A stretch of DNA of 64,000 nt. Origin: Omphiscola glabra (lineage: Eukaryota > Mollusca > Gastropoda > Lymnaeidae). The notes beneath the pieces were generated by a model. The model made no database searches. It was not told where the DNA came from and worked only from the letters and a program-made list of their open reading frames with translations. The position numbers and the translations under genes are program-made. This document shows positions 1 through 11,439 of the stretch, one piece after another. Positions within the stretch are counted from its first letter, which is position 1. Each line of letters starts with the position of its first letter. The DNA is taken from positions 1,437,502 to 1,501,501 of the forward strand of contig OZ024806.1 in the NCBI GenBank assembly GCA_964017045.1, given 5' to 3'.

Positions 1-714
1 CATGTGGATGTGATACTATGAATGTAATCTTGACCTCATTTTTATAAAGCCTGTATTTGCCTAAAAGCCAGTATTTGCTGTTTACTGTCCTCCATAGATC
101 AATCCAGTGTATCAACATCTTGTGCAGTTTATCCAGTAAATCTACGTCACATGTCACACATTCCAACACACACCAGTCTTCTTTAATGTTTGCCTCCCTC
201 ACTTTCCATCCATTAAGAGTGATTAGTGGACTATCTCGTCCATCATAGAACAATCTACACGTGGTGTGTCTCGCCTCGAGGTCATCAAACACCACGTGTG
301 TGGCCGTGTACATCCCTACCGCCCCCCAAACATTGCTGGGTATTTCTGAGTGTTGACACTTGTGACATGGACACGTTCCATTGTTGTATTGTTTGTTTAC
401 ATTCGACACCATCCCAGAACCTAATTTAGTGACGCCACGACCTGTCTTGTCATAAAATGGATATGGTTGATTGGCGTTTGGCCAAAACTCTGGTCTTTCT
501 CTACTGGTCATTGTAACACATACTCTGACTGTGAGGTCAGCTGTAGCTTTGATGTACATAACTAGGTTGTTGTCATGGTGACCTTTGGGCAGGTGATTGA
601 TATTGAAATCGTTGACAGGTACAAACTTTGTGTGACCTGGATTCTTTTTACAGCTATCAAAATGTTTGTGTAGATCTGCTTCTCCACCTATAGACTCTTG
701 GGTTTCATGTTTAC
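1..714 (-). CDS. Trypsin-like peptidase family, copy A, last exon (partial, cut by window start)
   Basis: The exon starts after a 3' splice site (TTGACAG, next base 714) and stays open to the window edge without a stop. It has the family layout: an N-terminal stretch with HETQES and GGEADLHKH, a Cys/His cluster CPCHKCQH, then TATHVVFDD, matching the trypsin TA-A-H box, CDVDLLDKL, matching the D-I-A-L-L box, and SHPH at the edge, where the V8/trypsin-type HPxG loop is expected. The serine box lies outside the window. Compared with copies B and C it has about seven extra codons before the SHPH loop (near 50-75), which look like a short local duplication. The peptidase assignment rests on motif order only; activity is unproven. 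Confidence 0.7.
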
Positions 715-938
715 CTGTCAAGGTCATCAAACAAAGTGCATTTTAATCCATGTGTTACACCTGTCTATCTTGTATTATCTCTATTGTAAATGAGACATGT
801 AATGTTTTATTGTATACATCAATAATAATGACAGTAACTGACACATAGAATATTGTATTATAGACATCAATAAAAATGATTTAAATTGAACTTTTGTATG
901 TTTGTAAAGCCATAAATATTATATCAACAAATAATTAC
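715..938 (-). other. Intron of copy A (224 nt)
   Basis: The donor is TATG followed by GTAATT at 938, and the acceptor is TTGACAG before 714. The phase is 1, as in copies B and C. The sequence is AT-rich. Confidence 0.6.
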
Positions 939-1269
939 CATATAAAAGACTTGCTTCATTGTTCTTGTTGCAACTGTCATATGGAACATCTTTTGGACTG
1001 CCATCTGTGCCATCTTCTTTTGGACTGCTATCTGTGCCATCTTCTTTTGGACTGCCATCTGTGACATCTTCTTTTGGACTGCCATCTGTGCCATCTTCTT
1101 TTGGACTGCTATCTGTGCCATCTTCTTTTGGACTGCCATCTGTGACATCTTCTTTTGGACTGACATCTGTGCCATCATCCTTTTGGGCTGTCATCTGTGA
1201 CATCTTCTTTTGGACTGCCATCTGTGACATCTTCTTTTGGACTGACATATGTGCAATCTGTTCCATGCT
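939..1269 (-). pseudogene. Acidic repeat exon of copy A, frameshifted
   Basis: Splice acceptor CTTATCAG precedes 1269 and donor TATG/GTAATT follows 939. The exon is built of 27-bp units coding 9-residue blocks of the type GTDSSPKED, then a short Cys-containing tail ending LLYG. It is 331 nt, one more than a multiple of three. The homologous exons of copies B (255 nt) and C (105 nt) are multiples of three with phase 1 on both sides. One extra base near 1178-1184 (AAAAGGATGATGG instead of AAAAGAAGATGG) puts a TGA in the acceptor's frame. Either copy A is damaged, an alternative acceptor is used, or the repeat was misassembled. Confidence 0.55.
970..1245 (-). repeat. 27-bp coding minisatellite, about 10 units
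   Basis: On the plus strand the unit reads ctgccatctgtgccatcttc and continues to 27 bp. It encodes nine residues of the Asp/Ser/Pro/Lys/Glu type. The frame is kept except at the one-base insertion near 1180. Confidence 0.85.
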
Positions 1270-2520
1270 CTGATAAGAATATGTCATAAATATATGATGT
1301 ATGCCCTGATACAAAAACACATTTTTTCTTCTACTTTTTGTCTCTCACTTTGTAATTGTGTGTCTCTAGGACTACTCTCCAATGTTATATTTATAATGAT
1401 TACTCACCTTTTTTTTCTGTTTCTCAATTTTACCCTTCCATATACTTATTAACTTTCCCTCTCTTTCAGTTTTAGTATAAGACTATATAAAACTTTTCTA
1501 AACCTTTTAAACTTTCTTTATAATCTCGCTTTCTCGCATTCCTCAAAATAGGTATACTCACATCTTGCTACACCTCCACACGATCTTTCTCTCCCAAATT
1601 CCAATTGTGTTCAATCTCTCTAATTGATTAATATTTTAGCATTTCTTGGTTTAAATTTTAATTTTTCTGTACGGATCCCTGATTTACTTTGAGCTTTCTG
1701 AAAATAGAAAAATTTTGAAATAATTAGAAATAAATACACATTTTATTTATTCAAAGAAATAACTAAGTAATCTGCTTTATTATTTAGAACTTGTATATTC
1801 CATTGGAGCTATATTTCAACGCTTAAATATGCAATGTTATAGTTGCTCTTGTCATGAAAAGAATAATGTTACCAAACACTTCAGCTGAATTATTTTATAT
1901 CTAACTGATGGTTAATTTAATCAATGCATTAGTATTTTTATTTTAATTGTATTGACCACTCCTTTGTTTGGGAGATAACTAATTCTACAACATACAACAC
2001 GTACCAGCAACTACTACGATATAATTGATTTATTTGTGTTAATCAATCATTAATATCCTAATAGTACAGATATAACAGTGTAATAATTAATATTTATTAA
2101 AAACCTAGCAATTTATGTATCCATATTTATTAGTTATACCTATTGTTAGTTTTAGAAAGTTATTAATAAATTGTATTTGACATGCTACACACTTAAGTAT
2201 TTTTTCCTCTCCAAGATTATGTACACAGATAATGATGACATCATCATTCAAAACAATAAATGAATGTGATCTACAACAATATGAACAATAATGTTCATAA
2301 CCTAAAATTATTCTTAACACATTTATTTATTTAACTACTATTGTGATTTACCATTAAAAGGACAAAAATTATCATAAACACTAAGTACACTCAAGGATTT
2401 TTAAAATATTTATTTTAACTTAATATTTTAACTACAACAATATTCTCAAATTAAAATAAAATGTAAATAATCATGTATGCCACTCGGAAGATATATTAAG
2501 TTAACAACATTTGTAAACTA
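1270..2520. repeat. Segmental duplication shared with 54470-55030 and 57290-57850
   Basis: Long stretches align by eye with the region above copy C. Examples are the AACACATTTTTT tract near 1315, the GAACTTGTATATTCCATTGG block at 1788, and the block around CCTAATAGTACAGATATAAC near 2057. In copy C's flank the two halves are separated by about 2.2 kb that is absent here. No gene is recognised inside. Confidence 0.65.
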
Positions 2521-2547
2521 CCACAATATGAACAATGTGTACATAAT

Positions 2548-3892
2548 CACTGTGTATGTCGTCAAATGCATCAAAAGGGAATCATTGTGTATGACGTCAA
2601 CTGCATCAAAAGGGAACCATTGTGTATGACGTCAAATGCATCAAGAGGGGTTAATTATGTATGTCGTCAAATGCATCAAACGGGAACCATTGTGAATGAC
2701 GTCAAATGCATCAAGAGGGAACATTTGTGTATGACGTCAAATGCATCAAGAGGGAACCATTGTGTATGACGTCAACTGCATCAAGAGAGAACCATTGTGT
2801 ATGTCGTCAAATGCATCAAGATGGGTCAATTATGTATGACGTCAAATGCATCAAGAGGGGTCAATTATGTATGTCGTCAAATGCATCAAGAGGGGTCCAT
2901 TATGTATGACGTCAAATGCATAAAGAAGGGTCCATTATGTATGACGTCAAATGCATCAATAGGGAACCATTGTGTATGTCCTCAAATGCATCAAGATGGG
3001 TCAATTATGTATGTCGTCAAATGCATTAAGAGGGGTCAATTATGTATGTCGTCAAATGCATCAAGAGGGGTCCATTATGTATGACGTCAAATGCATCAAA
3101 CGGGAACAATTGTGAATGATGTCAAATGCATCAAGAGGGGTCCATTATGTATGACGTCGAATGCATCAAACGGGAACAATTGTGAATGACGTCAAATGTA
3201 TCAAGAGGGAACAATTGTGAATGACGTCAAATGCATCAAGAGGGAACCATTGTGTATGACGTCAACTGCATCAAGAGAAAATCATTGTGTATGTCGTCAA
3301 ATGCATCAAGAGGGGTTAATTATGTATGTCGTCAAATGCATCAAGAGGGGTCCATTATGTATGACGTCAAATGCATCAAGTGGGGTCCATTATGTATGAC
3401 GTCAAATGCATCAAGATTGAACAATTGTGTATGACGTCAACTGCATCAAGGGAGAACCATTGTGTATGTCGTCAAATGCATCAAGAAGGGTTAATTATGT
3501 ATGTCATCAAATGCATCAAGGGGGTCAATTATGTATGACGTCAAATGCATCAAGAGGGGTCCATTATGTATAACGTCAAATGCATCAAGAGGGAAAAATT
3601 GTGTATGACGTCAAATGCATCAAGAGGGGTCTATTATGTATGACGTCAAATGCATCAAGAGGGAACAATTATGTATGACGTCAAATGCATCAAGAGGGGT
3701 CCATTATGTATGACGTCAAATGCATCAAGAGGGAACAATTGTGTATGACGTCAAATGCATCAAAGGGGAACAATTGTGTATGACGTCAAATGCATCAAGA
3801 GGGAACCATTGTGTATGACGTCAAATGCATCAAGAGGGAACCATTGTGTATGACGCCAAATACAACAAGAGTGAAACATTGTGTATGACGTC
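2548..3892. repeat. 35-bp minisatellite, about 38 units, rich in CRE palindromes
   Basis: The unit reads atgcatcaagaggggtccat and continues to 35 bp, with tatgtatgacgtcaa at its end. I count about 24 exact TGACGTCA palindromes, the consensus bound by CREB/ATF bZIP factors. Most remaining units have TGTCGTCA. Units also carry ATGCAT. The short open frames here are repeat artefacts. Confidence 0.9.
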
Positions 3893-5000
3893 ACATTGTA
3901 AGAAGAAAACTTTGAAATATCAAATGACTCAATTTTAAATTAAAACTTTGGGTTAAACAAAAAAGAAATTGACATCTTAAGTTCACTAAGTACCACAGAT
4001 ACAAATGGCACGGTCATATGCTTGAGCAGTTTTCTCAGAAAGGTACCTCGATGTTACCATTTAAAACAAGGTTCGCTTGGACGAGCACATTAACAAGGTG
4101 TGCTACCTGGCAAACAAGACCATACGGTCCATAATTCGAAATATAAGGATCGGCATCTCCAGCGTGATAATAAAGAAATTATGATATCTTCTCTCATTGA
4201 ACATTGGTTGTTGATCTTAAATGTGATTAAGCATGGCTGTATGACAGTGAAGTGTGGACTAAGCATGGCTGTGTGACAGTGAAGTGTGGACTAAGCATGG
4301 CTGTGTGACAGTGCATGTAGACAACGGTACCTGTAATCTATAACAATAGTAAGATTCGACACGCGGAACGGCGTTAAGAAAAGAGATGCACATTCATTTA
4401 ATAGGAAAGGTCTTAACACCGTGAAGACATCACGAACGAAGATCGTAACATAGTTCCTTGTCTGATTGTGATGATTCGTGAGTGAGGTTGTTTTCCCTTT
4501 AGTTATTTTCACTTTTATCACACGAATTTTGTATTTGTACAATTATATATTTTACATAGCAAACCGTGTCAACTGACAATGGTAAAATTACATATTATAA
4601 ATTGGAAAAAAAATTACTACTTTGAAATAACAAAAAACTTTTAAAATTCCATTAAGACGTTGAAGTAAAAAAAAAAATTCTTAATAGAGTTTTGTTTTTT
4701 TATAAAGTTTTAAAAGATTGCTTTTAAAATATTTACATCAAATAATGATACATACGTTGTTTTAAATATCTTGCAATGTGTGGTAGACGGCGCACTCTAC
4801 CTTAAACACATTAAAGTTGGACAGAAGTCATGTGACCTGCCAGTTAGCGAAGATAGGTTGAAATTATTATTGAATTTATCCAATTATTGGAATGACTTTA
4901 TTTTAGTCACCACGTCAAATGGATTTTCCAAAATTTATTCCATTCTTTTGATAACTTCAACTTTGACCTCCTACCAACAGATTAGATTGTGAAATTGGGT
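3893..5000. other. Non-coding stretch with a 32-bp triplicate
   Basis: I see no gene. A 32-bp unit (ctaagcatggctgtgtgaca and continuing) is repeated about three times at 4227-4318. Poly-A/T tracts lie near 4610-4700. Confidence 0.5.
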
Positions 5001-5009
5001 CACGTAGAG

Positions 5010-5200
5010 TTTGTGCTATCTGTGGTTTGGGGGAGTTCTTGTGTGTACCATACTCCATACTTACCTCAGGGGCGTCGCTAGAGTTTGCGTTATCTTTGGT
5101 TTGGGGGGAGTTCTTGTGTGTACCATACTTACCCCAGGGGCGTCGTTAGAGTGTGTGCTATCTTTGGTTTGGGGGAGTTCTTGCATGTGCCATACATACT
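5010..5200. repeat. About 68-bp tandem repeat, about 3 units
   Basis: Units share ATCTTTGGTTTGGGGGAGTT and the block CAGGGGCGTCG. The open frame here follows the repeat and has no recognised motif. Confidence 0.75.
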
Positions 5201-5209
5201 TCAGAAAAC

Positions 5210-6270
5210 ATAAATACAAATTGACAATAATCATCTACCTTTAGCAAGATTAAATGTTTCCCACGTGTTTTCTCTCTATTGGTATAATGTCTTCTATGTC
5301 ACTACCATGACTTTAATGTCAATTAATTGTAAACGTTAAAAAGTGAAGGGTTTGTACCAGTGAATGACGTCATATTCAACCTTATGTGAAGGGTTTGTGC
5401 CAGTGAAAGACTTCATATTCAGTCTTATTTACTCTGTAAGGAAGTGTAACTTTTTCATTAAAAAAATATCTTTAACATATTACTTTGGTAAGTATCAAAT
5501 TCCATTACTGCATTTAGGAATGAAAACAAATAATCAAAATTAAATATATAGTACGAGGTAATGAAATGAAATGAAAATGTGTAAGATAAAAATGCTTAAT
5601 GAAATGTACAATTTAAAAATAAGAAAAAAGGTGTGTAATTTTATAACACAAAGGAGATAGAAACCTACCATGACAAAAATAATAGTAATTTAGTTAGCCT
5701 TAAACTAAAATTACTTGATCCAATGTTAAGCTACTTCAATAACAGGTAGAAGACAAAAAATATAATGCCAATAAAAATGGTACGTCGCTAAAGATAAAAG
5801 CTGTTTGCCACTTAGATTCCAATTTGATCTATCAATGATTCTTTAGACAATGTCTATGCTTTTTATAGAAACAAGCCTACAAGGACTGAATTATTTAAAC
5901 AAAGACTTATAATGTAGGCTAATAATTTAATAATACTAATAGTCATAGTTAACACAATTAGCAACAGTAGTAAAAATAAAACTTAATAGATATTATAATA
6001 ATTGCGATATTTGACTTACATTAAACTACACATTTTATTTAAATTAAAACTATGTTAAATTTCTTCTTTTTTAATTGTGATTGTCATTAGTGTTATTTTA
6101 TTTAAAAGTAAAATAAGAACACTAATGAATTTCACTTGAAATAATTGTCAATATGACGTCACAGTGAAGTGTTTAATACAAATATCTATCTACAAGTTTA
6201 TTGTTTTCAAGAATGACTGAGAAGATGTTCAGTGAATTTGTGGAGCACAACAGAACACAACAAACATTAT
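5210..6270. other. AT-rich intergenic stretch
   Basis: There is no gene or mobile element I can name. A two-copy imperfect repeat (gaagggtttgtaccagtgaa type) lies at 5343-5430. Confidence 0.4.
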
Positions 6271-6274
6271 CTTT

Positions 6275-6570
6275 ACTGTTGATAAACTATACTTAAATGT
6301 TGTGCCTTAGTCATTTTAGTCATGTTGATAAACTAGACTAAACTGATCTGCCTTAGTCATTTTGGTCATGTTGATAAACTAGACTAAACTGTCGTGACTT
6401 AGCCATTTTAGTCACGTTGATAAACTAGACTAAACTGTTGTGCCTTAGTCATTTTAGTCATGTTGATAAAATATACTAAACTGTTTTGACTTAGTCATTT
6501 TAGTCATTTAATAAACTAGACTAAGCTGTTGTGCCTTAATCATTTTAGTCATGTTGATAAACTAGAGTAA
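6275..6570. repeat. 46-bp tandem repeat, about 6 units
   Basis: The unit contains gttgataaactagactaaac followed by a TTAGTCATTTTAGTCAT tract. Units recur every 46 bp. Confidence 0.85.
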
Positions 6571-6634
6571 ACTGTACAATTTCGGCGTAAACAAATAGTC
6601 GTTAACTTATTCTACAGTGCAACGATTAGAAGCC

Positions 6635-7160
6635 TACTTAATTTCAGTATTACCTGCTTGTGTAGGAATTCTTCTTCTGATATTAAAAACCGCATAAACC
6701 GACTAATGAAGAAAGCTAGGAACATAATACAAACTAAGCATCCATCACTTGACGAACTATTTGAAGAAAGATGTTATTGTAAAACTAAACAAATTTGGAT
6801 GGTATGGCACACTCTCTTCATCACAAATACTTAGGATCGGCCCGTTCGGAACGAATTCTTTCTCTCAAGGCGAGGAGTGAAATATATAAAAAATCTTATT
6901 TTCCTCGATCTTTGCGAATTTAACAGCGTGCTACCCCTGAAGTCACAAATCATAATGATAATTAATAAGTCCCTGTTATGACTAAGGGCATTCAATGAAT
7001 GGCTGTTATTTTTTTTTTTACTCTTGCAATAATTTAATGTAGATGTTTTGTGTTTAAACTGCTTCATTTTTGTGCTGAATTGTAAATGTACAATGCAATA
7101 AAAAAAAAACATTTCCATTTTTTTGGATCAATAAAATAATCGTATCTTATCTAATCTTAC
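6635..7160 (+). mobile_element. Non-LTR retrotransposon (LINE), 3' fragment copy 1
   Basis: The translation shows the C-terminal signature of CR1/L2-like LINE reverse transcriptases: KARNII, a short gap, DELFEERCYCKTK, then HTLF and a decayed R-x-x-F region, all interrupted by stops and frameshifts. It ends with ATCAATAAAATAATCGTATC followed by a TTATCTAATC-type tail. The 29.1-kb copy ends the same way, so this is the 3' terminus of the element. It is 5'-truncated, as is usual for LINEs. Confidence 0.75.
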
Positions 7161-7275
7161 TAACACATATTACATCACAAGGCTTAAGACTAAAACATAT
7201 TACATCACGATGCTTAAAACTCACACATATTACATCACAAGGCTTAAGATTTACACATACTACATCACAAGGTTT
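7160..7275. repeat. 36-bp tandem repeat, about 4 units
   Basis: The unit is acacatattacatcacaagg with a cttaagac/t end. It starts directly after the LINE tail. Confidence 0.8.
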
Positions 7276-7391
7276 ATTATGTGTTATTTAAAGACAACAA
7301 AGAATACGACTGTAGTTGTTAGAAACATATCAATAATTTCCTTGTTTCAACATTGTATCTTTATGCAGTGTTATTTGCAACATGATTAGTG

Positions 7392-7610
7392 TTAAAATTT
7401 GATACTTTGACTAATTTGATTTTCATCACTCATAAGTTTTCTAGCTCCAGCAAAAAATATGTTAATATGCTTATTGGAAAAATACATGTTGCCACTTGAG
7501 TGATTCAAAAACTTTTTAATAGAAATCAGAAAATTTACCACTGGCAATATTAATTCCGTTACTTTAATGACGATCTTCACCAACGTAATAAGCCACTTAT
7601 ATATCAGCAC
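7392..7610 (-). CDS. Unrecognised short open frame
   Basis: This is 72 codons, rich in Ile, Lys and Asn, with a C-terminal segment containing FFAGARKLMSDENQ. It shows no motif I recognise, no clear splice sites and no second copy in the window. In AT-rich DNA a chance frame of this length is quite possible. I list it because its C-terminal half is less biased than the surroundings. Confidence 0.15.
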   Translation of the reverse strand: MLIYKWLITLVKIVIKVTELILPVVNFLISIKKFLNHSSGNMYFSNKHINIFFAGARKLMSDENQISQSIKF

Positions 7611-7689
7611 GTCTTTTGAGTTGCATTAATAATGATGAAATTCAAAACAACAAGCCACTGATATGGAAATAATTCTTTAGAATTGCATT

Positions 7690-7855
7690 AATAATGACAG
7701 CGCTGACTGAGCTGAGGAATCAAGACTTACACCTCAACACACATCGCTCAAGCACGCACACATTCACAGCTGACTGAGATGAGGTATCAAGACGTACAAC
7801 TCAACACGTATATTCAACTCACGCACTCATTCACAGCTGACTGAGATGAGATAGC
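7690..7855. repeat. About 75-bp tandem repeat, 2-2.5 units
   Basis: Units share GCTGACTGAGATGAGGTATC and CACATTCACA blocks. Confidence 0.7.
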
Positions 7856-8029
7856 AACATTGTTAGAAATCAAAACAACATTTCTGTTTTTGCTACTATT
7901 CTTAAAGCTTATTTATAACTAAACATACAATGTAAGGATAAAATAAATAAGTCTTTAGTCCTAAGTTTGGTAATTATTGGACTAGTTCTAAACATACAAT
8001 GTAGGGAAATATGAAACACCTCAGGTAAT

Positions 8030-8192
8030 TAAGTGTTCATGGCAGATGCATTGATTCACTACAATTAGCTGAGTCCTGTCAGTTAGACAAGAAGTGTCCA
8101 TGGAAGATGCATTGATTCACTACAATACGCTGAGTCCTGTCAGTCAGACAAGAAGTGTCCATGGAAGATGCATTGATTCACTACAATACATT
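8030..8192. repeat. 61-bp tandem repeat, about 2.7 units
   Basis: Units share GCATTGATTCACTACAAT and GAGTCCTGTCAG. Confidence 0.8.
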
Positions 8193-8669
8193 CCTTTCTC
8201 AGTGTATTCTATAAATAACTAATATCACGTTTCCAAGTAGCAATGAATCACCAAAAACCATAACAGCACACGCCTTAGTAGGTCGCCAGCCAGATCCTGT
8301 AGCGTGTATATGGCGTCACGTGGTGCGTGACATTTTCTTCCGGTTTAACTGATTCTCAGATTACGTCACTACAACTTCTAAAGTCTTCTCTTTACAAGGC
8401 AGTTCGACAAACAACTTAAGAAGCCGTCTTATAAAGCAATATATTCTGTTCAAAGTACATCAAGTTTTTCAAGCTGTACATTTTCTGTTTGACCTTACAT
8501 GACCTTGGCTATGATTACGTAGCTCTAGATGAGTTCTATACAACCCGTAGTTTCTGTGTTAGAGACATCCTTCTTGGATTTGAAGTCATTAAAATTTATT
8601 TTTTTAGGAGGGGGGAGGAATTAAACGTTTCTGCTTCAAATTTTTAAACTGTTATTTTGATGTGTTTTG

Positions 8670-8887
8670 TTACAATTCATTCCATTGAAGTTTGTCTTCG
8701 TTTATGTCGCCATCAGTTTCATAGAATTGTGACGTATGAAAGCAGTCCTGACCCACATTTACTGAACCCCAAGATGGAGTTACTACAAGCGGAGTTACAT
8801 CGTTCCAGGTGTAATCATTAAAACCATCATTCCCCCAACCTGACATAACAATTAAACCACCACGCCCTCTATTTAGTGTTGTCATAT
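8670..8887 (-). CDS. Candidate terminal coding exon, product unknown
   Basis: A good 3' splice site (CCCATCTAG) precedes 8887, and the frame runs to a TAA at 8670-8672. About 70 nt further downstream on the minus strand is an AATAAA polyadenylation signal (complement at 8595-8600). The peptide is Gly/Trp/Asp/Asn-rich and unlike repeat-derived frames: GRGGLIVMSGWGNDGFND, then NDVTPLVV, ending LQWNEL. It resembles a cytoplasmic or extracellular C-terminus, but I do not recognise the family. Upstream exons, if any, would lie at higher coordinates and were not identified. Confidence 0.45.
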
Positions 8888-8939
8888 CTAGATGGGACCT
8901 CGTCGAGACACTCTCAGTTGTGGGTGTAAAAATGAAGAA

Positions 8940-10400
8940 ACTAATTATTATTTAATATACATTTTATTTAGAACACAATTGCATGGAACTTGTTGCGGCA
9001 GAAGTAGTTGGTACACATTTCTAAGTTGCACTCGTTGTTCGTATTACATTTAGAAAGTATCGTCTTATCAGATAGCTTTTCAAATGGGAACGGCCCGATT
9101 CTTCCGCGTGGCGCCGCTTAATAGTTCCTGCCCCTTGTACCAATACTACTGGAGAAGTATGGTATTTTCTCGAAAGTTGGCGCTAGATATAGAAGGTGTA
9201 TGCATCGTCGATACATGGTACGCAAAAAGAAAAGCCATCTGTGAGGCGACCTCGTCAACATAAACTTGTTGACATAAATAGGATTAAATGAGGCTGCATT
9301 TACATGTAGCGCTAACAGATGGCCTTACCTCAGTGCTTGAGCAAAGCTCGTAACAGATGGGCTTAATTCAGTACTTGAGCCAAGCTCCTAACAGATGTGC
9401 TTAATTCAGTACTTGAGCCAAGCTCGTTACAGATAACATTTCTTCAGTACGTGATCCAAGTTCTTAACAGTATTTTGCATAATTGGGACAACTTTGGGTC
9501 TTGTCGGGATGTCGGGACAAGAAGGTCAATAACGGTGACGGTCTCGATATATCATGACGGATGGCAACCCTAACCATACTTAAAAGACCAAGAGAACCAT
9601 GTGTAACAACATCATTTATTCGTGATGCAGATGTTACATTCTACTTGGATGTATTAAGTGGCATTTTTCTTATAAACTTCTCATTAATCAATCCCTTTCA
9701 CCGTTACAACATGATCCTCACAAACACCAGATAGAACGTCTTGATTTGATCATCACTATGGTTTTTTCATCTAGTTAACACAATTCACAATAATAATGCA
9801 ATCTCCTACAATTGGAGAAAGATAATGTATATTGTCTTCTTCCTTCACACATTTAAAATCACACGATGTTCTAAGATGGAAAAATGAATCATTTCCTGAG
9901 TGCCCAAAAACGTGCATCCTTTTTAGCTATTCATCCGCTTATTTTCTGCGCATGATATCAACAATCTATGTAACTTCCTGTACATATTAAATTACCAAAA
10001 CAATACATTATTTAAGAGCAATTACTGTGTCCATTTCTGACCTGTTACACAAAGAATAAAATTGTTTATGGAAGGCATTTTTTAAACTGTCTAAACAAAC
10101 CCACTGTTTTCCACCCACAAAACTAATATTGTATAAAGTTTAAAAAATAATCTCGCAATTGATGTAAGACTTTCTAACAATTTATGACGTACATCGGCTG
10201 CTTCCAGTGCTGTCATTTCATTTAGTAAAAAGTTCCAAATAAAAAAAGCTTGTTCCATGTCTCAAACAGTTTGAATTTATATCACACGAATGAGAAATTA
10301 GTTCATTGATTTATTTAACGTGTTAGAAAATATCAACAATGGAGATTTTTATTTAAGTTTGACTCGTATTTTTATTACTTAAAATACTTGTTTGACATTA
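8940..10400. other. Intergenic stretch with a 39-bp tandem repeat
   Basis: No gene is recognised. At 9305-9475 a unit of about 39 bp (cagatgtgcttaattcagta and ending gagccaagctc) is repeated about 4-5 times. The rest is AT-rich unique sequence. Confidence 0.5.
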
Positions 10401-10404
10401 ACAC

Positions 10405-10605
10405 CCAGACCTTGTACAGTCTCCAGACCACGTGACGCTATTCAGACCTTGTACAGTCTCCCTCCCAAGTGACGCCGTGCAGAGCTTTTTAAGTCTCCAG
10501 CCCAAGTGACGCCGTGCAGAGCTTTTTAAGTCTCCAGCTCACGTGACGCTGTTCATACCTTGTTCAGTATCCAGCTCATGTGACGCCGTGCAGACTGTGT
10601 ATGAA
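10405..10605. repeat. About 39-bp tandem repeat, about 5 units
   Basis: Units share GTCTCCAG, CACGTGACGC or CAAGTGACGCCGTGCAGA, and CTTTTTAA or CTTGTACA variants. A further isolated unit-like sequence lies near 11045-11075. Confidence 0.7.
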
Positions 10606-11065
10606 GGTCGTCTAGGGGTAGGTCGCTCTCCCAATGGCCACAGAACACACTATTAAATAAGTGCCCAAACTCCGCCTTTTTTCTCTCTGATAATAACTTC
10701 GATGTATGATATGAAATAAAAATGTACTTTGATTGCTCATGTGATGTGCCAAGACACAATGTATAACAAACCAACCAGCAACATTACTGTTCACATGTGA
10801 AACAGCCCAGAATCACAAATCACCCACTCTGTTTTTTTAAAAATAACAATTTCAGCCTGACGTTCAGAATAACAACTCTGCACCCATCATTCGCACCACC
10901 GGAATTGCATCATAGCGCATTTATGACTTATTAAACTGTGTGATATATAGTGGGAATTCACAAAAGAAAAACATCATTTCTCTCGGTTAAAATTATCAAC
11001 ACAGACACTTAACATAAACACGCGATATGTTCGTGACAAGGACCCTGTTCAGTCTACAGCCCACG

Positions 11066-11311
11066 TCACGTTGTGACATAGTTCTCGTGTTTATTCAAGC
11101 TTTCAGCAAGCAAAAAAGCCAGTTTTCTTGTATTACCGTTAGAGACATCTAACGCTTTTCTCGTGTCATTGAATAAAGTTTTTAGAGGCAAATATTGAGG
11201 ACAAGTCGAGGTATTTAATTTAAATGCAGCCTTGTCTAATGTGTCTAGAGTGAAGTTTTCCTGGGTTAGCACCCAAGCGGTTAATAATTTAAATAGTTCG
11301 TGTGTCATCAT
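11066..11311 (-). CDS. Unrecognised 81-codon open frame
   Basis: It starts with ATG ATG after an A-rich leader that has an in-frame TAA, so the frame begins here, and it stops at 11066. The composition is protein-like, with alternating hydrophobic residues, Thr, Asn and Lys (TAWVLTQENFTLDTLDKAAF; later RKLAFLLAESLNKHENY), suggesting a small helical domain. No family is recognised. It could be a transposase fragment or a small exon. Confidence 0.3.
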   Translation of the reverse strand: MMTHELFKLLTAWVLTQENFTLDTLDKAAFKLNTSTCPQYLPLKTLFNDTRKALDVSNGNTRKLAFLLAESLNKHENYVTT

Positions 11312-11439
11312 ACATTTTTTTTTTAAATTTTAAATTTCATAGTGGCTGTGTTTCTTTAAAGCTTACCTATTGCATTGGTTTAAACTTGTCAAGAAATTGA
11401 ATGAAGATATCTTGCTGTAGCTGTCACATGTAGTGACAC

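Noticed and set aside
2548..3892. CRISPR-like array, because of regular repeats
   Set aside because: There are no unique spacers between repeats, the units are direct tandem copies, and the genome is eukaryotic.
10553..10774. 73-codon minus frame
   Set aside because: Half of it lies in a tandem repeat, there is a competing overlapping frame, and no motif is seen.
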